The notes under the pieces are model-generated. The model made no database searches, was not told where the DNA came from, and was given only the letters and a program-made list of their open reading frames with translations. From Streptomyces sp. Edi4 (lineage in GTDB: Bacteria > Actinomycetota > Actinomycetes > Streptomycetales > Streptomycetaceae): a stretch of 64,000 bases of DNA. The stretch lies in the NCBI RefSeq assembly GCF_040253615.1, contig NZ_JBEJGY010000004.1:186001-250000 (forward strand). The letters run 5' to 3'. Position numbers and translations under genes: made by a program. Shown here piece after piece: positions 12,579-21,262 of this stretch; position 1 is the first letter of the stretch, and every line of letters starts with the position of its first letter.

Positions 12579-13169
12579 GTGGCTGTCGACGACGTGCCCG
12601 GCATGCTGACGGCGATGGGGCCCAGGCTGCGGGCCGCCCGTGAGCAGTGCGGCGCCACACTCACCGCCGTCAGCTGTGCGACCGGCATCTCGCCGAGCAC
12701 GCTGTCGCGGATCGAGACCGGCCGGCGCGGGCCCACCCTGGAGGTGGTGCTGCGCTTGGCGAAGGAGTACGGCGTTTCCCTCGACGAGCTCGCCGGCATC
12801 GAGCCCGCCCCGGGAGCCGGGTCTCGTCGCACGGCGAGGCCGCCGAGCTTCGGCGACGGCAAGGCGGTGCTGCCGCTCACTCGGTACGTCGGCGGCCTGC
12901 ACGCCCACAAGCACGTGCTGGCCGCCGTCGAGGATCCGCCCGCGCGGCCCCGGCAGGTCTCCCACGAGGGCTACGAATGGCTGTGTGTCCTGTACGGGCG
13001 GCTGTGGCTCGCGCTCGGCGGCCAGGATCTCGTCCTGGCCGCCGGGGACGTCGCCGAGTTCGACACCCGCACCCCGCACGCGGTGGCGAACGCCGGCCCG
13101 GGCGGCCCCGTCGAGTACCTGATCATGTTCGGACCCCAGGGCGAACGCCCCCGACTGCGCACCGGCTGA
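12579..13169 (+). CDS. XRE-family regulator with C-terminal cupin
   Basis: This 196-residue protein has an N-terminal helix-turn-helix (TLTAVSCATGISPSTLSRIE, about residues 24-45) and a C-terminal cupin barrel (about 115-190, with DVAEFDTRTPHAV). Such proteins are cytoplasmic transcription factors whose cupin may bind a small ligand. The GTG at 12579 is favoured by GAAGGGAG eight bases upstream; GTG 12570 overlaps that site. It is divergent from the epoxide hydrolase gene. Confidence 0.85.
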   Translation: MAVDDVPGMLTAMGPRLRAAREQCGATLTAVSCATGISPSTLSRIETGRRGPTLEVVLRLAKEYGVSLDELAGIEPAPGAGSRRTARPPSFGDGKAVLPLTRYVGGLHAHKHVLAAVEDPPARPRQVSHEGYEWLCVLYGRLWLALGGQDLVLAAGDVAEFDTRTPHAVANAGPGGPVEYLIMFGPQGERPRLRTG

Positions 13170-13179
13170 GGGCAGTTGA

Positions 13180-13193
13180 CCCCGTCGTCGGGG
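13180..13193. terminator. Short hairpin between convergent genes
   Basis: CCCCG-TCGT-CGGGG lies in the 40-bp gap between the converging XRE-cupin and DUF4157 genes. The stem is only five base pairs, so it is a weak terminator candidate. Confidence 0.35.
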
Positions 13194-13209
13194 CCAGGAC
13201 GCGCGGGCC

Positions 13210-15513
13210 TCAGACGACGCAGTTGGCGTTGAAGCGCGCCTTCAGTTCCTCGATCTGGGTGGGCACAGCCGCGATACCGCTCTGGAGGTCCTGGACGAGC
13301 AGGGTCTTCTCCCGGCCCTGCGGGTTGCGGGCCACCCGGCCGAGCAGGTCGGTGATGCCCTGGGCGAGACGCACCATGTCGTTCTGGATGCCAGCGGCGG
13401 CGTTCAACGCGTTGGCGTACTTGAGCTCCAGTTCGTCCGTCACCATCTGAGTGTCGTCGTTCTGGAGGTTCCTGAGGCCCTGCGTGCTGAGTTCGAGCTG
13501 TTGGCGATGGTGGTCCACCGTGGACCCGAGGGCCTTGAGGGAGTCCGTCAGCGCGGTCATCGTGACGTCCGCCTGACCCGCGTACTGGTCCTTGATGTCG
13601 TAGGGGACGCCGAAGTTCTGGGCGATGTCCATGACTTCGTGCAGCGTGTGGTACGCGAGCGCCGTGGTGTGGTCGAAGTCCAGCCGCCAGAAGGCGAAGA
13701 TCCCCCAGGCCACCGCCGCGATCTCACGCTTGGTCCCGCCCGCCGCCTGGGCGAGCTTGAACATGCGGGCCGCCGTGAAGGACTGGCCGGCCCACACCGG
13801 CACCCGGTGGGCCCGGGCGAACTTGGTGGTGTCGGAGTGTTCGTTCCGCGTGGAGGGGTGTTCCTTCATCTCCCCCGGCTTGCGCAGATTGGGCACCAGG
13901 TTCTGGCCGCGGTCGGTCGTTTCGATCCGGGCGCCCGTCACGGGATTGATACCAGCCGTGCTCTGGATGTCCTGTCCCCCGACCTCCGCCAGCTTGTCGG
14001 TTCCCATGGTCGGCGGGAAGTGCCGGGCCGGACCGAAGTACTCCATCACGTCGTGGAGCACCATGATTTTGTCCCGGAACGAATGCTTCTCCGGGTCGCG
14101 CAGGACCGCCTGGATACCACCGCCCACCCCGGGCAGCTGGGTCGCCAGCCTCTCAAGTGGCTGGCCGGGCTGGAACTTGGGGTCGATGCCGTGCGTCTGG
14201 CTGAAATAGGTCAGGTACGCGCCGAAGGGCTTGCCGGCCTTCTTGGGGTCGTGGACCTCGTTGCCCGTCGCCGGGTCGATCACCAGCGGCTGGGACTTCA
14301 GGTGGGCCACGCCGGTGGTGAGCTCTTCCTCCATCACGGCCCGCTGTTCCGCTGTGAGGTTCGCCTTCAGGCTGTCGGTGGCGGAGTTGACGCGCAGCAG
14401 CAGGGAGTTGAGGAACATCTCGACGTCCGGGCTGGTCTTCACCCCGTGCGCCCGCTGCTTCTCCTCCCTGCGCTTGTCCTTGGCGTAGACCCAGCCCATC
14501 AGGCCCCGAGCCAGCTCCTCCACATTGTTGACCTGGATGTCACGGTTCTTGGCGCCGAAATCGGGATGCTTGCCGACCTCCACCTTGAGGACCGGGTGCA
14601 TGCCCTTCATCGTGCGCGGTTCCACGATGGCCTTGCGCAACTGTGCCGTGATCCGCTGCCGCTCCGCTTGGAAGCTCGCCTGCTCGTCCGGCTGGAACTT
14701 CGCGCCGATCTCGGAGTCCATCTCCGTGAGGATCTGGTTCACCTTGGCGTCCAGCATGGCCGCCTTCTGGCTGTCGTCGGCGGTCGCCGTCGCGGCCTTG
14801 TACTCCTGCGAAACGTCGTTCCCGTTGATGACGAGCGCGCGCTGAACCACCCCCGGGCCCGTGTCCCCGGCCCCCGCGTCGTCGGGGCCGGCCGCCCGCT
14901 GGACGGGTGCCTCTCCGCTGAGCGCGCGCGTCGCGTTGGCCTCGGCTTCGCGCTCGAAGCGGTCGGAAGGGTCGGAGACCTTGAGGCCGGAACCGTTGTC
15001 GGTGCCCGCGACGGGTCCTTGACGCTGCTGGATGACGTGGGTCAGCTCATGCGCCAGGGTGTGACGGTCGGCTCCGCCCTCACCGACGACGACGTGGCTG
15101 CCGGAGGTGTAGGCGCGGGCGCCGACCTCCGCCGCCGAAGCCTTCGCGGCGCTGTCGTTGTGGATGCGTACGTCGGAGAAGTCCGCGCCGAGCCGGGCCT
15201 CCATGTCCGTACGTACCGAGGAGTCGAGGGGGCTGCCCGAGGTGCGCAGCACGTCGTGCACCGCCGAGCGCTGGACGGGCGCGGCCTGCTCGGTCTGCTG
15301 GTGCCCGCAGCCCGCCCCGTGCTGGTGCTGCTCCTGAGCCCAGGAGTGGCCGGCCTGGCGAAGCATCTGGACGACCGCGGCGTTGCCCGCACCGGCCTGC
15401 AACGCCATCAGCCCCGTGGACGCCCGCTCCGGTGCGGCGTCTTGGCGCTGGGGCTGCCGAAGCCGGTCGTCGGCCGTCCGCGCGGGCCCGTCCTGGGACT
15501 GCCTGGTGGTCAC
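13210..15513 (-). CDS. DUF4157 (eCIS-core-type) domain protein
   Basis: This 767-residue protein has a disordered Gln/Arg-rich N-terminus, then a DUF4157 domain at about 90-170 with the metallopeptidase-like motif HELTH (155-159) followed by VIQQRQG. The rest is a large mainly helical region with no domain I recognise: a Lys/Glu-rich middle, then FWRLDFDHTTALAYHTLHEV and a helical tail ending at Cys. In this family DUF4157 is linked to cargo of extracellular contractile injection systems and to polymorphic toxins, and the C-terminal part is often the effector. No eCIS sheath, tube or baseplate genes occur in this window. GTG start at 15513 follows GGGAAG. There is no signal peptide. The role as an effector is inference. 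Confidence 0.8.
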   Translation of the reverse strand: MTTRQSQDGPARTADDRLRQPQRQDAAPERASTGLMALQAGAGNAAVVQMLRQAGHSWAQEQHQHGAGCGHQQTEQAAPVQRSAVHDVLRTSGSPLDSSVRTDMEARLGADFSDVRIHNDSAAKASAAEVGARAYTSGSHVVVGEGGADRHTLAHELTHVIQQRQGPVAGTDNGSGLKVSDPSDRFEREAEANATRALSGEAPVQRAAGPDDAGAGDTGPGVVQRALVINGNDVSQEYKAATATADDSQKAAMLDAKVNQILTEMDSEIGAKFQPDEQASFQAERQRITAQLRKAIVEPRTMKGMHPVLKVEVGKHPDFGAKNRDIQVNNVEELARGLMGWVYAKDKRREEKQRAHGVKTSPDVEMFLNSLLLRVNSATDSLKANLTAEQRAVMEEELTTGVAHLKSQPLVIDPATGNEVHDPKKAGKPFGAYLTYFSQTHGIDPKFQPGQPLERLATQLPGVGGGIQAVLRDPEKHSFRDKIMVLHDVMEYFGPARHFPPTMGTDKLAEVGGQDIQSTAGINPVTGARIETTDRGQNLVPNLRKPGEMKEHPSTRNEHSDTTKFARAHRVPVWAGQSFTAARMFKLAQAAGGTKREIAAVAWGIFAFWRLDFDHTTALAYHTLHEVMDIAQNFGVPYDIKDQYAGQADVTMTALTDSLKALGSTVDHHRQQLELSTQGLRNLQNDDTQMVTDELELKYANALNAAAGIQNDMVRLAQGITDLLGRVARNPQGREKTLLVQDLQSGIAAVPTQIEELKARFNANCVV

Positions 15514-15982
15514 ACACTTCCCTTTCGATGAACCGGAATGAACCGGGCAGCCAACGCCCCTTGTCGCGCGGCGCCTTGGCGGCCCCTGCGAGGTGTCCCC
15601 CGCAGCCCGCCACCCAGAGCAGCCGGGTACCCAGTATCAACCATCCCGCCAACGCAGAACCCGACGCTCCCCCTACGCCACCACCCCCACCGCCGAACCC
15701 CCTGCGATGCCTCGACTTCAGAGGTCGATCCACCGGCGCCCGCCGAGCCCACCGCCATGGCTGCGGAGCGGCGTTTGCGCCACGAGATGAGGTGTCGGGG
15801 CAGGTCGCACGGTCGCCGATGACGCCAACGCCCCATCCACGCCGGTCTGCGCGCAGTTGGCCCATCGCACGCCGAACCGGTGCGGCCCGCATGGCAGGGC
15901 GGCCCGTGCCATGCGAGTGGTGTCGGCCAGATGTGCGTCGCGGCGGTGGTCATCGGGGCGGGGGCGGCGAGATGTTGGGCGC
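15514..15982. other. Divergent intergenic region
   Basis: This 469-bp gap separates the DUF4157 gene from the glycosidase-like gene. Reading frames here show no family features and look like by-products of high GC. No strong palindrome was seen. It should hold both promoters. Confidence 0.4.
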
Positions 15983-17206
15983 ATGAGCCGTGTTCGCGTC
16001 GCTGCCGTCGCCCTTCTGGTCTCCCTGCTCTTCTGCGCCGCCCCCACCACGCAGGCCGCCCCACAGCGTGGTGCGGGGGCAACCGAGCGCGTCGCCCCGG
16101 GCATCGAGTACCGGGCGTTCACCCTTCCCACCACGCACGGTCCGATCCGGATCCATGTGCTGACCGTCGACCTCCGCCATCCGGGGGTGCGGGCCGGCTT
16201 GCTGTACGCCGGCGCCGTAGCCGACCGGGCACCCGTGTCCGTCATGGCCGACCGTCAAGGAGCCGTCGCCGCGGTCAACGGGGACTTCTTCGACATCACC
16301 GAGGAACAACACCCCGGCGTCACCGCCACCGGCGCCGCGTCCGGAGCCGCCGTACTCGCCGGACGGCCACTCAAAGCGGCAGTCCCCGACGCCCAGCGCT
16401 TCGGCGGATCCCTGCCCCCCGGCGACAGCGGCGAGGACGTCTTCGGGGTCGGCACCGACGGCCGGGCCCGCACCGCGCGCCTGAGCCTTTTCGGTCAACT
16501 GCGCACCCCGCACACCACGTTGACGGTGCGCGGCCTCAATCAATACGCGCTCCCCGAGGGGTCGATCGGTGTGTTCACCCCTCAGTGGGGCAGCACCTCG
16601 CGCGCCCGCGCCGTCTGCGGAACGGATCACGACCGCGGGGCGCCCTGCACCCACGACGCCTTCGAGGTGACCATCCGTCACGGGCGCGTCAGCGGCACGA
16701 GCGCCGGCGCCGGCCAGGGACCGATCCCGCCCGGGACCCTGGTCGCCCTCGGCCGCGAGGGCGGCGCGCAGGCGCTGCGCTCGCTCGCCCCCGGCACGCC
16801 GGTCGACATCGACTACCGTCTCGCGTCCACCAGCCCCGTCCCGTTCGCCTTCGCCCTGGGCGCCTACCCCCTGCTCAGAGATCACCAGCCCCTGCCCGGC
16901 CTCGACGCCGTCACCGCCAATCCCCGTACGGCCGTCGGCATCTCACACCACGGCCATGTGCTGCGTCTGATCGCCACCGACGGCCGGGAGTCGACGGCCA
17001 CGGGACTCACACTCGCCGAACTCGCCGACGTTCTGCGGGACTTGGACTGCGCGGAAGGTGCCTACGTGGATGGCGGCGCCTCCACGACTCTCGTCACCCG
17101 CGACCCCACGACCGGGCACGCGGCCGTACGCAACACCCTCGACCAGGGCCTGGAACGCCGCGTGCCGAACGGCATCGCGCTGTACAGCCGCCGGGGTCGG
17201 CCCTGA
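15983..17206 (+). CDS. Secreted phosphodiester glycosidase (NAGPA-like) family protein
   Basis: This 407-residue protein has a Sec signal peptide (VRVAAVALLVSLLFCAAPTTQA, cut after about residue 26). The mature part carries features of the NAGPA domain: AAVNGDFFDI early, and GAYVDGGASTTLVT near the end, matching the conserved DGGGST motif. In animals the domain removes N-acetylglucosamine from phosphodiesters; bacterial members are thought to act on cell-surface glycans or phosphodiesters, substrate unknown. ATG 15983 begins directly at the signal peptide; the frame is open upstream without features. Confidence 0.85.
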   Translation: MSRVRVAAVALLVSLLFCAAPTTQAAPQRGAGATERVAPGIEYRAFTLPTTHGPIRIHVLTVDLRHPGVRAGLLYAGAVADRAPVSVMADRQGAVAAVNGDFFDITEEQHPGVTATGAASGAAVLAGRPLKAAVPDAQRFGGSLPPGDSGEDVFGVGTDGRARTARLSLFGQLRTPHTTLTVRGLNQYALPEGSIGVFTPQWGSTSRARAVCGTDHDRGAPCTHDAFEVTIRHGRVSGTSAGAGQGPIPPGTLVALGREGGAQALRSLAPGTPVDIDYRLASTSPVPFAFALGAYPLLRDHQPLPGLDAVTANPRTAVGISHHGHVLRLIATDGRESTATGLTLAELADVLRDLDCAEGAYVDGGASTTLVTRDPTTGHAAVRNTLDQGLERRVPNGIALYSRRGRP

Positions 17207-17244
17207 CGGAGCGGATCCGAACGTCGCGCTGCCCGGTGCGTTGA

Positions 17245-17273
17245 GCCCCGCCGCCTATCGTGGACGGCGGGGC
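17245..17273. terminator. Hairpin between convergent genes
   Basis: Perfect 9-bp arms GCCCCGCCG (17245-17253) and CGGCGGGGC (17265-17273) flank an 11-nt loop, 39 bp after the glycosidase stop and before the convergent epoxide hydrolase tail. It could serve both genes. Confidence 0.7.
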
Positions 17274-17345
17274 AACGCCTTGGACCCGGACCCGGTCACG
17301 GTCACCCGCCGACGACGCCCACCGCCCTCACCGCGCCCACCTCGC

Positions 17346-18518
17346 TCACCGATGGGCCGCCAGCACGGCCGCAAGGCCCTCCCGCAGGTCCTTGACGAAG
17401 TACTCGGGCACCTCCAGCGAGGGGAAGTGTCCCCCGGTGTCGGGCGACGCCCACCTGACGATCCGCCGATACCGCTGCGCCGCCCAGGGCCGTGGACACT
17501 TCTCGATGTCGCGGGGGTACATGGTGATCGCCGACGGAACGTCGACGCGCAGCTCGGGGTCCAGTGAGTTGTGGCTCTCGTAGTAGATGCGGGCCGCCGA
17601 CGCGCCCGTCCGCGTCAGCCAGTACAGGGTGACGTCGTCGAGAACCCTGTCCATCGAAATCCTCTCGAACGGGCTGTCCTCGGTGTCCGACCACTCGGCG
17701 AACTTGTCGAGGATCCAGGCGAGGAGTCCCACCGGGGAATCGACGAGCGAGTAGCCGATGGTCTGCGGACGCGTCGCCTGCTGCTTCGCGTATGCCGCCC
17801 GGTGGCGCCAGAAATGGCGGGTCTCCTCGGCCCACTGGCGCTCGGCCGCAGTCAACCCGTCCGTCGTCAACCCGGGCGGCCCTTCCGCGAACGTGGTGTG
17901 GATGCCGAGCACGTGTTCCGGGAACCTGCCGCCGAGGACGGTCGTGATGTTGCCGCCCCAATCGCCGCCGTGGGCAAGGAACTTGTCGTAGCCGAGCCGT
18001 CCCATCAGCCGCACCCACGCGGCCGCGATCCTCTCGGTTCCCCACCCGGCGGCGGTCGGCTTGTCGCTGTATCCGAATCCGGGCAGCGACGGAACGACGA
18101 CGTGGAACGCCGGCGCGTCCGCGTCTTGCGGATCCGCGAGCTCATCCACCACATCGACGAACTCGGCGACGCTCCCCGGCCAGCCGTGCGTCAACACCAC
18201 AGGGGTGGCATCCGCGCGCGTCGATCGACGGTGCAGGAAGTGGATGCCCAGATCATCGATGCTCGTCCGGAACTGGCCGATCCCATGGAGGCGCGCCTCG
18301 AACGACCGCCAGTCATAGCCGGTGCGCCAGTAGTTCACGACCTCGATGAGGTCGGCGAGCGGAACACCCTGATCCCATCGGCCGGGACCGGGCGCGGCGC
18401 GGTGGACCGTCTCGGCCTCCGGCAGGCGCGCCGCGGGCAGTCGCGCTCGCAGATCGTTGAGGTCGGCGTCGGTCGCGTGGGCTTCAAATGCTTGTACGTC
18501 GCATGTCGGACGGGGCAT
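17346..18518 (-). CDS. Epoxide hydrolase with EHN domain (microsomal type)
   Basis: This 390-residue enzyme has the N-terminal EHN domain (about 1-110, DLNDLRARLPAARLPE) and an alpha/beta hydrolase domain. HGWPGS is the oxyanion motif, GGDWGG carries the nucleophile Asp, and a C-terminal GGHFPSLEVPE carries the His. It is expected to hydrolyse epoxides. The gene is divergent from a CGNR regulator, and the 104-bp gap contains two copies of a 17-bp operator-like element, so it is probably controlled by that regulator. Confidence 0.9.
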   Translation of the reverse strand: MPRPTCDVQAFEAHATDADLNDLRARLPAARLPEAETVHRAAPGPGRWDQGVPLADLIEVVNYWRTGYDWRSFEARLHGIGQFRTSIDDLGIHFLHRRSTRADATPVVLTHGWPGSVAEFVDVVDELADPQDADAPAFHVVVPSLPGFGYSDKPTAAGWGTERIAAAWVRLMGRLGYDKFLAHGGDWGGNITTVLGGRFPEHVLGIHTTFAEGPPGLTTDGLTAAERQWAEETRHFWRHRAAYAKQQATRPQTIGYSLVDSPVGLLAWILDKFAEWSDTEDSPFERISMDRVLDDVTLYWLTRTGASAARIYYESHNSLDPELRVDVPSAITMYPRDIEKCPRPWAAQRYRRIVRWASPDTGGHFPSLEVPEYFVKDLREGLAAVLAAHR

Positions 18519-18561
18519 GAGACCTCCTGGCCTTCGCGGAACCGGCCGCGATCCAGAGCAG

Positions 18562-18620
18562 AACCGGCTAAGACGGTTCTAACAGCTCTCCGGAGACCGC
18601 CGCAACCGGCTAAGGTGGTT
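18562..18620. promoter_or_regulatory. Tandem 17-bp operator pair, CGNR/epoxide hydrolase gap
   Basis: AACCGGCTAAGACGGTT (18562-18578) and AACCGGCTAAGGTGGTT (18604-18620) are direct copies differing at two bases. Each is also an imperfect palindrome (AACCG...CGGTT). They are 42 bp apart, close to four helical turns. The second ends two bases before the CGNR start codon. A half site occurs near 18539. Confidence 0.75.
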
Positions 18621-18622
18621 CC

Positions 18623-19186
18623 ATGCGTGCTGCCTTCCCCGATTTCCGCCTCGGCAAGGTGCTGGCGACCAGCTTCACGGGGACTCTGTCGGAGCGTCAT
18701 GGCGACGCCGTGGAGCGCATTCCCACGCCGGGGCGACTGGTCGACTGGCTGACAGTGAGCGGCCTGGCCGTGGACTCCTGCGCCCCTGCCCAGCTCGCCC
18801 TGGCCCGGGAGTTGAGGGAGTCGATTCACGCGGCGGCAACGGCGGCCGCCCGCCAGGAAGCCCTTCCCCCGACTGCCGTCCACGTCATCAACGACCGCAG
18901 CGTCCAGGGCCGGGCCGCGGCGATCCTCACGCCACAGGGTCAGCGACGATGGCAATTGAGCTCGACGTCCCGCGTGGAGGACGCCCTCAGCGTGATCGCG
19001 GCCGACGCGATCGACATCCTCGCGGGCGAACGGGACGGGAAACTGGCCCTGTGCGCGTCACCGTCGTGCCGAGCCGCCTTCTTCGACACCAGCCAGAGCC
19101 GCACCCGCAAGTGGTGCGACATGAACACGTGCGGGAACCGCCAGAAGAAGGCACGCTTCAACGCCGCCCAGCGCACAAGCCTTTGA
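18623..19186 (+). CDS. CGNR zinc-finger regulator (ABATE domain)
   Basis: This 187-residue protein has an N-terminal ligand-type (ABATE) domain and a C-terminal CGNR zinc finger: LCASPSCRAAFFD then RKWCDMNTCGNRQKKARF, giving four cysteines and the namesake CGNR. The finger should bind DNA. The ATG at 18623 sits immediately after an operator-like repeat, which suggests autorepression and control of the divergent epoxide hydrolase. Confidence 0.9.
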   Translation: MRAAFPDFRLGKVLATSFTGTLSERHGDAVERIPTPGRLVDWLTVSGLAVDSCAPAQLALARELRESIHAAATAAARQEALPPTAVHVINDRSVQGRAAAILTPQGQRRWQLSSTSRVEDALSVIAADAIDILAGERDGKLALCASPSCRAAFFDTSQSRTRKWCDMNTCGNRQKKARFNAAQRTSL

Positions 19187-19363
19187 GGTCACCGCGTGAG
19201 CCTCTGAGGTGACCGCGTCCGGCCTCCGGTTCGCCAAAACCCGGTCCGCTGGACCATGCGTCCGTCCCGCCGCGTTCGGGGCTCGTCGCGGCGCGAGCGG
19301 CCAGGAGGCGCGTTTGGGGCCGAGGGCACGCCGCTGGGGCCGGGACCGTGGGCGGCCGGGTCC

Positions 19364-19921
19364 TCAACGCAGGGCGGCGGCGACGATGCCTTCAAGAGAC
19401 TCGCGCGGTACTTCGCCGCCGCTCACCAGCCGGTCGAAGACCAGTCCGTCGACGCAGATCAGCAGGGTGTGCGTGCGGTTTTCGACATCCGTCACGCCCT
19501 GGCCGGCGAGGAACTGCCGGACGGCCTCGCGGCCGGCGTTCTGGCGGGGAACGAGGATCTCGCGCAGCTCGGGGTCGCGCACGCTCTCGACGGCGCAGGC
19601 GTAACGGGCGAGCGAGCGGCGGCGACCCTCCCCGGTGAGTCGCTGTCGGGTGAGCAGCGCCATTCCTTCCACCAGTTCCTCGGCGGTGCGGATGGGCGGA
19701 AGAGCCTCGGCCGTCGTTCGCAGCTCTGCCTGGTCGAGTTGGACAAGGCGGGTGACGAGTCCGGTGAGCAGCGCGGCCCGGGTGCGAAAGTACGCCGACG
19801 TGGTGCCGGGCGGCAGAGCCGCTTTGCGGTCGACCGCCCGGTGGGTCAGCCCGCGGATCCCTTCGTCGGCGAGTACGTCGAGAGCCGCGTCCGCGAGGAA
19901 GGTGCGCCGTTCCGAAGCCAT
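19364..19921 (-). CDS. TetR-family regulator
   Basis: This 185-residue protein starts with the TetR helix-turn-helix (AALDVLADEGIRGLTHRAVDRKAALPPGTTSAYFRTRAALL) followed by a helical ligand domain. It faces the FAD monooxygenase gene, and two palindromes in the 72-bp gap are its probable operators. It likely represses both genes until an aromatic or polyketide-like inducer binds; the inducer is not known. Confidence 0.9.
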   Translation of the reverse strand: MASERRTFLADAALDVLADEGIRGLTHRAVDRKAALPPGTTSAYFRTRAALLTGLVTRLVQLDQAELRTTAEALPPIRTAEELVEGMALLTRQRLTGEGRRRSLARYACAVESVRDPELREILVPRQNAGREAVRQFLAGQGVTDVENRTHTLLICVDGLVFDRLVSGGEVPRESLEGIVAAALR

Positions 19922-19928
19922 GCCTCCT

Positions 19929-19977
19929 TTCTACACCTGTAGAGCCTCAGGTAGGGTCACTTTCTACGGATGTAGAA
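19929..19977. promoter_or_regulatory. Two TTCTAC-N4-GTAGAA operators
   Basis: TTCTACACCTGTAGAG (19929-19944) and TTCTACGGATGTAGAA (19962-19977) share the same arms; the second is a perfect palindrome. Their centres are 33 bp apart. They fill most of the gap between the divergent TetR and monooxygenase genes. Confidence 0.8.
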
Positions 19978-19993
19978 GAACGGGGGCTTCGGC

Positions 19994-21151
19994 ATGGGCA
20001 ACACGGCAGTGGTAGTCGGAGGGGGCATCGGCGGGCTGGCCGCCGCGATCGGCCTGCGCCGCATCGGATGGGAGGTGCGGATCCTCGAGCGCGCGGCCGT
20101 GCTTCAGGACGCGGGGGCCGGCATCTCACTGGCCGCCAACGGGCTGCGGGCACTGGACGAACTCGGCGTCGGCGAGGCGGTACGGGATGCCTCGCGAGGC
20201 CAGTACAGCGGCGGCACCCGCACGCCGGCGGGGAGCTGGCTGGCCCGGATGGACGGCGCGGTGCTGGAGAAGGCGGTGGGCGCGCCGATCATGGGCATCC
20301 CTCGCTCCACCTTGCACCGGCTGCTTCGTGAGGCGTTGCCCGTCGAGACACTGCTGATCGGCACCGAGGCCGACTCGGTCCGGCAGACCGGCCCCGGGGC
20401 CGTTCGAGTCGGCTGCGGCGACACGATCCTGGAAGCCGATCTTGTGGTGGCGGCCGACGGAGTCGGAAGCAAGGTGCGCGGCCTTCTCTTCCCGGCCCAC
20501 CCCGGCCCGGTCTACAGCGGCTCCACGGTGCTGCGCGCCATCACCGAGCAGACGGTAGAACTGCGCACCGACTTCGAGCTGACCTGGGGGCAGGGGGCCG
20601 AGTTCGGACACCTCGCCTTCCGTGACGGGCGGGCCGAATGGCACGCCGTCCTCAACCTGCCCGCCGGGACGCGGTTCACCGACCCGCTGGCCGAACTGCG
20701 TCGAAGGTTCCGTGACTGGCACGATCCGATCCCCGCACTGTTGGACGCGACCCGGACCGCCGCCGTGCTGCACCACGATGTCAACGAAATCCGCACTCCG
20801 CTCCCCTCGTACGCCATCGGCCGGATCGCGCTGCTCGGCGACGCGGCACATGCGATGACCCCCAACCTCGGACAGGGCGCCTGCCAGGCGCTGGAGGACG
20901 CAGTCACCTTGGCCGCCGCCCTCGCCACCGAGCCCACCGTCGAATCGGCGCTCGCCCGCTACGACGCCGAGCGCCGCCCACGCAGCCAAGCGGTCGCCCG
21001 AGCCGCGCGACAGGCCGGGCGGATGGGCCAGCAGCTCTCCCGCCCACTGGCCGTCACCCTGCGCAACACGGCGATGAGGCTGACACCCTCCCGCGCCGCA
21101 ACACGTATGATCCTTCGCCACCACGCCTGGGCCCCACCACAGTTGCACTAG
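19994..21151 (+). CDS. FAD-dependent monooxygenase
   Basis: This 385-residue enzyme is a group A flavoprotein hydroxylase (UbiH/PHBH-like). It has the FAD-binding VVVGGGIGGLAAA at the N-terminus, the DG motif in VVAADGVGSKVRG, and the GD motif in IALLGDAAHAMTPNLGQGACQALED. It should hydroxylate an aromatic or similar substrate with NAD(P)H and oxygen. The divergent TetR regulator and the operators upstream suggest induction by its substrate. Confidence 0.92.
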   Translation: MGNTAVVVGGGIGGLAAAIGLRRIGWEVRILERAAVLQDAGAGISLAANGLRALDELGVGEAVRDASRGQYSGGTRTPAGSWLARMDGAVLEKAVGAPIMGIPRSTLHRLLREALPVETLLIGTEADSVRQTGPGAVRVGCGDTILEADLVVAADGVGSKVRGLLFPAHPGPVYSGSTVLRAITEQTVELRTDFELTWGQGAEFGHLAFRDGRAEWHAVLNLPAGTRFTDPLAELRRRFRDWHDPIPALLDATRTAAVLHHDVNEIRTPLPSYAIGRIALLGDAAHAMTPNLGQGACQALEDAVTLAAALATEPTVESALARYDAERRPRSQAVARAARQAGRMGQQLSRPLAVTLRNTAMRLTPSRAATRMILRHHAWAPPQLH

Positions 21152-21159
21152 CGCTCTCG

Positions 21160-21173
21160 GGGGCGCGCGCCCC
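21160..21173 (+). terminator. Short GC hairpin after the monooxygenase
   Basis: GGGGC-GCGC-GCCCC begins 8 bp after the monooxygenase stop. The stem is short but very GC-rich. Termination is plausible, not certain. Confidence 0.4.
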
Positions 21174-21262
21174 GCTTGGGGTCGGTCGCATGAGTGATCC
21201 GGCGGCGTGCTGCGCTCAGCCGAACCGGGCCGAGCACGCCCACGTCACACCGCGACCGCTGC

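Noticed and set aside
13501..15531. 676-codon open frame opposite the DUF4157 gene
   Set aside because: No domains and repetitive His/Arg/Gly composition; the minus strand has DUF4157 motifs and a ribosome site.
18949..19212. Second frame inside the CGNR gene
   Set aside because: Entirely within a gene with a clear zinc-finger motif; no independent signal.
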